Shown piece after piece: positions 61,276 to 64,000 of a stretch of DNA of 64,000 nucleotides. This DNA is from Spirochaetia bacterium (GTDB taxonomy: Bacteria > Spirochaetota > Leptospiria > Leptospirales > Leptonemataceae). Under the pieces are notes generated by a model. It worked only from the letters and a program-made list of their open reading frames with translations, was not told the DNA's origin and ran no database searches. Within the stretch, counting starts at the first letter, position 1. Each line of letters opens with the position of its first letter. The translations under genes and the position numbers were made by a program. The DNA lies in assembly GCA_021413825.1 (NCBI GenBank), contig JAIOPQ010000010.1:26983-90982 (forward strand), read 5' to 3'.

Positions 61276-63669
61276 TGCCGAAAGGTTTAGCGGATTTCCC
61301 TGCATACTTCCGCCAATCAGACTCGATGCTGCTGCGTGTACAGTCACAGAATCAGTGCTCGTTTTGGCTCCACCAGAACAAAGTCCGGGATCATCCGTAA
61401 ATGAAAGTTGAACCACATAGTCACCGGCCACATCAGGGGTGAACGTTGCTCCCGTGAGACTCGTAGAGTTTGAGATTGATGCCGTCGAGCCGCCAGGGCT
61501 CGATTGGATTGACCATTGAATTAGATAGCTTCCAACGTTAGCTGCACAGGCTACGGAATCCGGATCTGAACTTGTGTTACCGCTTAACGTTACGGTAGGG
61601 AATACCCCCCCGCTTTTATTGACTGTTTGATCGCTCCCTGCATTTGCAATAGGGGAATCATTTGCATTCATTGTAGTTGCGGAGAGCGTGCCATTCCAAT
61701 TGGAGCGATTGTTCGCATCATCGAATGCGCGGATGCAGAAGTAATAAGTCGTGTTCTCAGAAAGGCCGGTAACGGTGAAAGACAACGGACTGCCAGAGGT
61801 TGCAGGAGATACTGTATTCAACACTTCAACACCACTATCGCACTGAGTATTGTTTGCTATTGCTGTTGTCGAACGGCGAATTTCGTATGCCGAAGCACTA
61901 CCGGAATTTCCGTCGTCTCCCACAGCGTTCCAGCTAAGACGAATCTTATCCGAAGCAAGCACGGTTACGGCGGCCCCGGAAATGTCCGATGGAGCAGTTA
62001 CATCTGGCATTGCAAGGGTAGTTGCAGTTACAACGCCCTGTGTCCAGGTGTTCCTGTTACCATCTGAATCATATGCCCTTACACAGAAGTAGTAGATCGT
62101 TGAGGGCGAAAGGCCATTTATATCGAGATTTTCAACAAGTCCTGCGGTTTTTGGCGTGAGAGTTTGAGCCATGGTAGCTGCGGCATCACACTGTGTGTTT
62201 GTGGAAATGGGAGTTGTTGCTCGTCTGACTTCGTATGCTGCAGCAGCTCCGGTGTTTGCATCGTCGCCCGGAGCGGTCCATTGGAGATGAATCTTAGTAT
62301 GTGAGATAGCAGTTGCGCTTAGATTTGAAATGTTGGCCGGTGCAATAGAGTCACGCACGGTAACGCTAGCAGTTGCATTGCGCGGGCCAACCGCTGCCGT
62401 CACAGCTGTAACGCCAGGGTTGGATGCCGTAAAAACAAATCCGCTCAAACTTCCAACCGAGCCGAGGCCTGAGACGGAAATGGCTGGATTCACAAAACGA
62501 AATGCGCCGCCGAGGCTCGCGCTTGCAGCAAAAGAAACCGATTCGCCAATATCCATTGCAACGGTGGACGGAAAGATTGTTAGACTGTCGATCGTAGGAT
62601 TAGCCTCGCCATTGGGCGTAAAATCGGCCGAGTTTGGTATCCCATCGCCATCAGAATCTGGAGTGGGCGAAGGGCTCGACGAGCTATTCGGATTAAATCC
62701 ATTGTCTCTTTCCCAGGAATCGAGGTACCCATCATTATCTTGATCACGGTCATAGCCGGCGATAAATGTAGCATCACCCGAACTTGCAGGATAGTTGAAC
62801 GGGTTGGAAGGTACTTTCGAATTTGCACCATACTGATCCACAGCGATCACCTGCATAACTACGCCTGTCGTGCCTTGCGATTCGTATGGCAAGTCTGCCG
62901 AATACCAATCCGTGGTCCCTTCGCGTAGTAATGGCATGAGGTTAAGGGATCCTCCAACCGGGCCCGTTAGCAAATAGACTGTCATTGTATTGCCGTCCGG
63001 TTCAACTACATGGGCGCGAACTCGTTCGGGTACATAGGAAAGCCCTGGCTCAAAGGAGTAGAATGCACCGAGAATCGTTGGGGGAAGATTTCCTGCCGCC
63101 GGAGTTCCACCGCCAAAGATTGAAAATGTTCGTGTGTTCATTACGAGACGATCGCCCTGAACCTGTGAAGTCTGTCCCTGCCATTCCGGGAAACGTGCTG
63201 CACTTGGGTCTTCAGCTGTGGAACTATAACTGAAACCTTGAGAAGCATTTTGCTGTAAGTTAAGAGCCGAGATCATAGCGATGTCCATTGAGATGGAAAC
63301 CGTTACGTCTTTCTCGAAGCGGTAGCCGGGAGTAATTTCATATGCAGGTGTTGTGGGAAGATACTGGCCGGGCAGTGCTGCCGTAGCGGGTGTGTATTTT
63401 GTGATGGTGAATTCCTGCGCATCTGTCATTGCACCAGGTGGAATGTTGATGATGAGTCGACCATCTGATGAACTGAGAGTCATTCCCGAAGGTCCGGCCG
63501 TCCCACCTCCTACTGGAACGCCGGTCTGACCAGAGGCACCAAGCAAGCCAAGGGTTTTCATGGTGCCTTCATGATCCTTCTCTTTTGATGAATTGATAAC
63601 TCCAATGCAGTTAAGTACTGCGAGGGCTAAGAGAAGTGAGCAGATCAGTTTCATAACATTACAAGGCAA
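60301..63669 (-). CDS. large lipoprotein with ZU5-like region, two FN3 domains, PKD-like domain and C-terminal NHL propeller repeats
   Basis: Lipobox LALAVLNC; FN3-like APSDISGAAVTVLASDKIRLSWNAVGDDGNSGSASAYEIRRS; NHL repeats VTTFAGVAGSQGSADGTGSAARFxxPxGxTTDGTNLYVxDxxNxTIRKIVIATGA. Confidence 0.88.
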   Translation of the reverse strand: MPCNVMKLICSLLLALAVLNCIGVINSSKEKDHEGTMKTLGLLGASGQTGVPVGGGTAGPSGMTLSSSDGRLIINIPPGAMTDAQEFTITKYTPATAALPGQYLPTTPAYEITPGYRFEKDVTVSISMDIAMISALNLQQNASQGFSYSSTAEDPSAARFPEWQGQTSQVQGDRLVMNTRTFSIFGGGTPAAGNLPPTILGAFYSFEPGLSYVPERVRAHVVEPDGNTMTVYLLTGPVGGSLNLMPLLREGTTDWYSADLPYESQGTTGVVMQVIAVDQYGANSKVPSNPFNYPASSGDATFIAGYDRDQDNDGYLDSWERDNGFNPNSSSSPSPTPDSDGDGIPNSADFTPNGEANPTIDSLTIFPSTVAMDIGESVSFAASASLGGAFRFVNPAISVSGLGSVGSLSGFVFTASNPGVTAVTAAVGPRNATASVTVRDSIAPANISNLSATAISHTKIHLQWTAPGDDANTGAAAAYEVRRATTPISTNTQCDAAATMAQTLTPKTAGLVENLDINGLSPSTIYYFCVRAYDSDGNRNTWTQGVVTATTLAMPDVTAPSDISGAAVTVLASDKIRLSWNAVGDDGNSGSASAYEIRRSTTAIANNTQCDSGVEVLNTVSPATSGSPLSFTVTGLSENTTYYFCIRAFDDANNRSNWNGTLSATTMNANDSPIANAGSDQTVNKSGGVFPTVTLSGNTSSDPDSVACAANVGSYLIQWSIQSSPGGSTASISNSTSLTGATFTPDVAGDYVVQLSFTDDPGLCSGGAKTSTDSVTVHAAASSLIGGSMQGNPLNLSAIVTTFAGAYASGGSTDGTGIAARFGGTYGMTSDGVNIYATDNNSQTIRKIVIATGVVTTIAGSPGSQGSADGTGSAARFKYPAGITMDGTNLYVTDTNNHTIRKVVIATGAVTTLAGSAGSSGTADGIGSAARFNQPYDLTTDGANLYVSDSGNNAIRKIVIATGTVSTFAGVAGSQGSADGTGSAARFYFPAGATTDGTNLYIPDAGNNTIRKIVIATGAVTTFAGVAGSPGSANGTGTAARFYGPESITTDGTNLYVTDTANHTIRQIVIATGAVTTLAGVAGASGSADGTGASARFSAPWGIITDGTSLYIQSQFSLRKLQ

Positions 63670-63830
63670 AAACCCTTTTGTATGTCAAGGGGTTCATGCC
63701 GTAGAACACGGCTAATAGCCTGCTTTGGTTCGGTTTTTTTTTCAAAAGAATTTAAATCACCGGAACAGGCTATGCGACGTTACCAGGATAGAGCGATACG
63801 CTTCGAGTTGCGGCTGGCCGTAGATTAAAA

Positions 63831-64000
63831 TTACTGCACCTGGAGCCGTAGTTGGAGTTTTTTCGGAAAGTCTTCATAACTCTGGCTTCTGTCCTGGAGA
63901 AAAATCGTCTTCTCTGCATATTTCACTGAACCGGAAGGGCCTATCCTGCATCCAATGATAAGACTACCCGCAAGGCGGTATTGATTGGGATTGCATTTTG
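63831..64000 (-). CDS. possible 3' end of an unidentified CDS
   Basis: Open frame from the window edge ...YRLAGSLIIGCRIGPSGSVKYAEKTIFLQDRSQSYEDFPKKLQLRLQVQ*; too short to identify. Confidence 0.3.
   Translation of the reverse strand, partial: KCNPNQYRLAGSLIIGCRIGPSGSVKYAEKTIFLQDRSQSYEDFPKKLQLRLQVQ

Overview
64 kb chromosomal segment of a Gram-negative bacterium; the many Cys-lipoproteins, the TPR/ankyrin content and the gene families suggest a Leptospirales-like spirochaete, but this is inference. It is dense, mostly housekeeping and respiratory DNA. Main blocks: VKOR-DsbA / ribH / nusB / TPR; a tRNA-Lys-Glu-Asp cluster abutting a 1235-aa NACHT NTPase with a PD-(D/E)XK-like N-terminus (candidate anti-phage NLR); an AGPS-like / glpD / lipid-kinase operon; a HlyD/FtsX/ABC exporter; cbpA-cbpM; a Crp/Fnr regulator; a usp-ccoNOQPGHS-ccoI-hemN cbb3 oxidase operon; a nirK(cyt c fusion)-SUMF1-SCO cluster; a group-2-type sigma factor; a second HlyD/FtsX/ABC exporter; a two-component cluster; an ArsR/sterol-desaturase pair; and large surface lipoproteins. 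The most unusual whole-window signal is a recurring set of internal deletions. At least five genes (clc, an FtsX permease, cbpA/dnaJ, ccoN, a receiver-STAS regulator) are split because an internal block of about 10-110 codons is missing and the reading frame changes, while the flanking halves remain conserved. Two or three further genes (Nramp, sigma factor, HlyD adaptor) look like in-frame versions. This is either a systematic assembly problem or a real deletion/pseudogenisation process. Palindromic Crp/Fnr-type sites upstream of fnr, usp-cco, nirK and the second exporter suggest a small low-oxygen regulon. No homology searches were run; all family calls are from recognised motifs.
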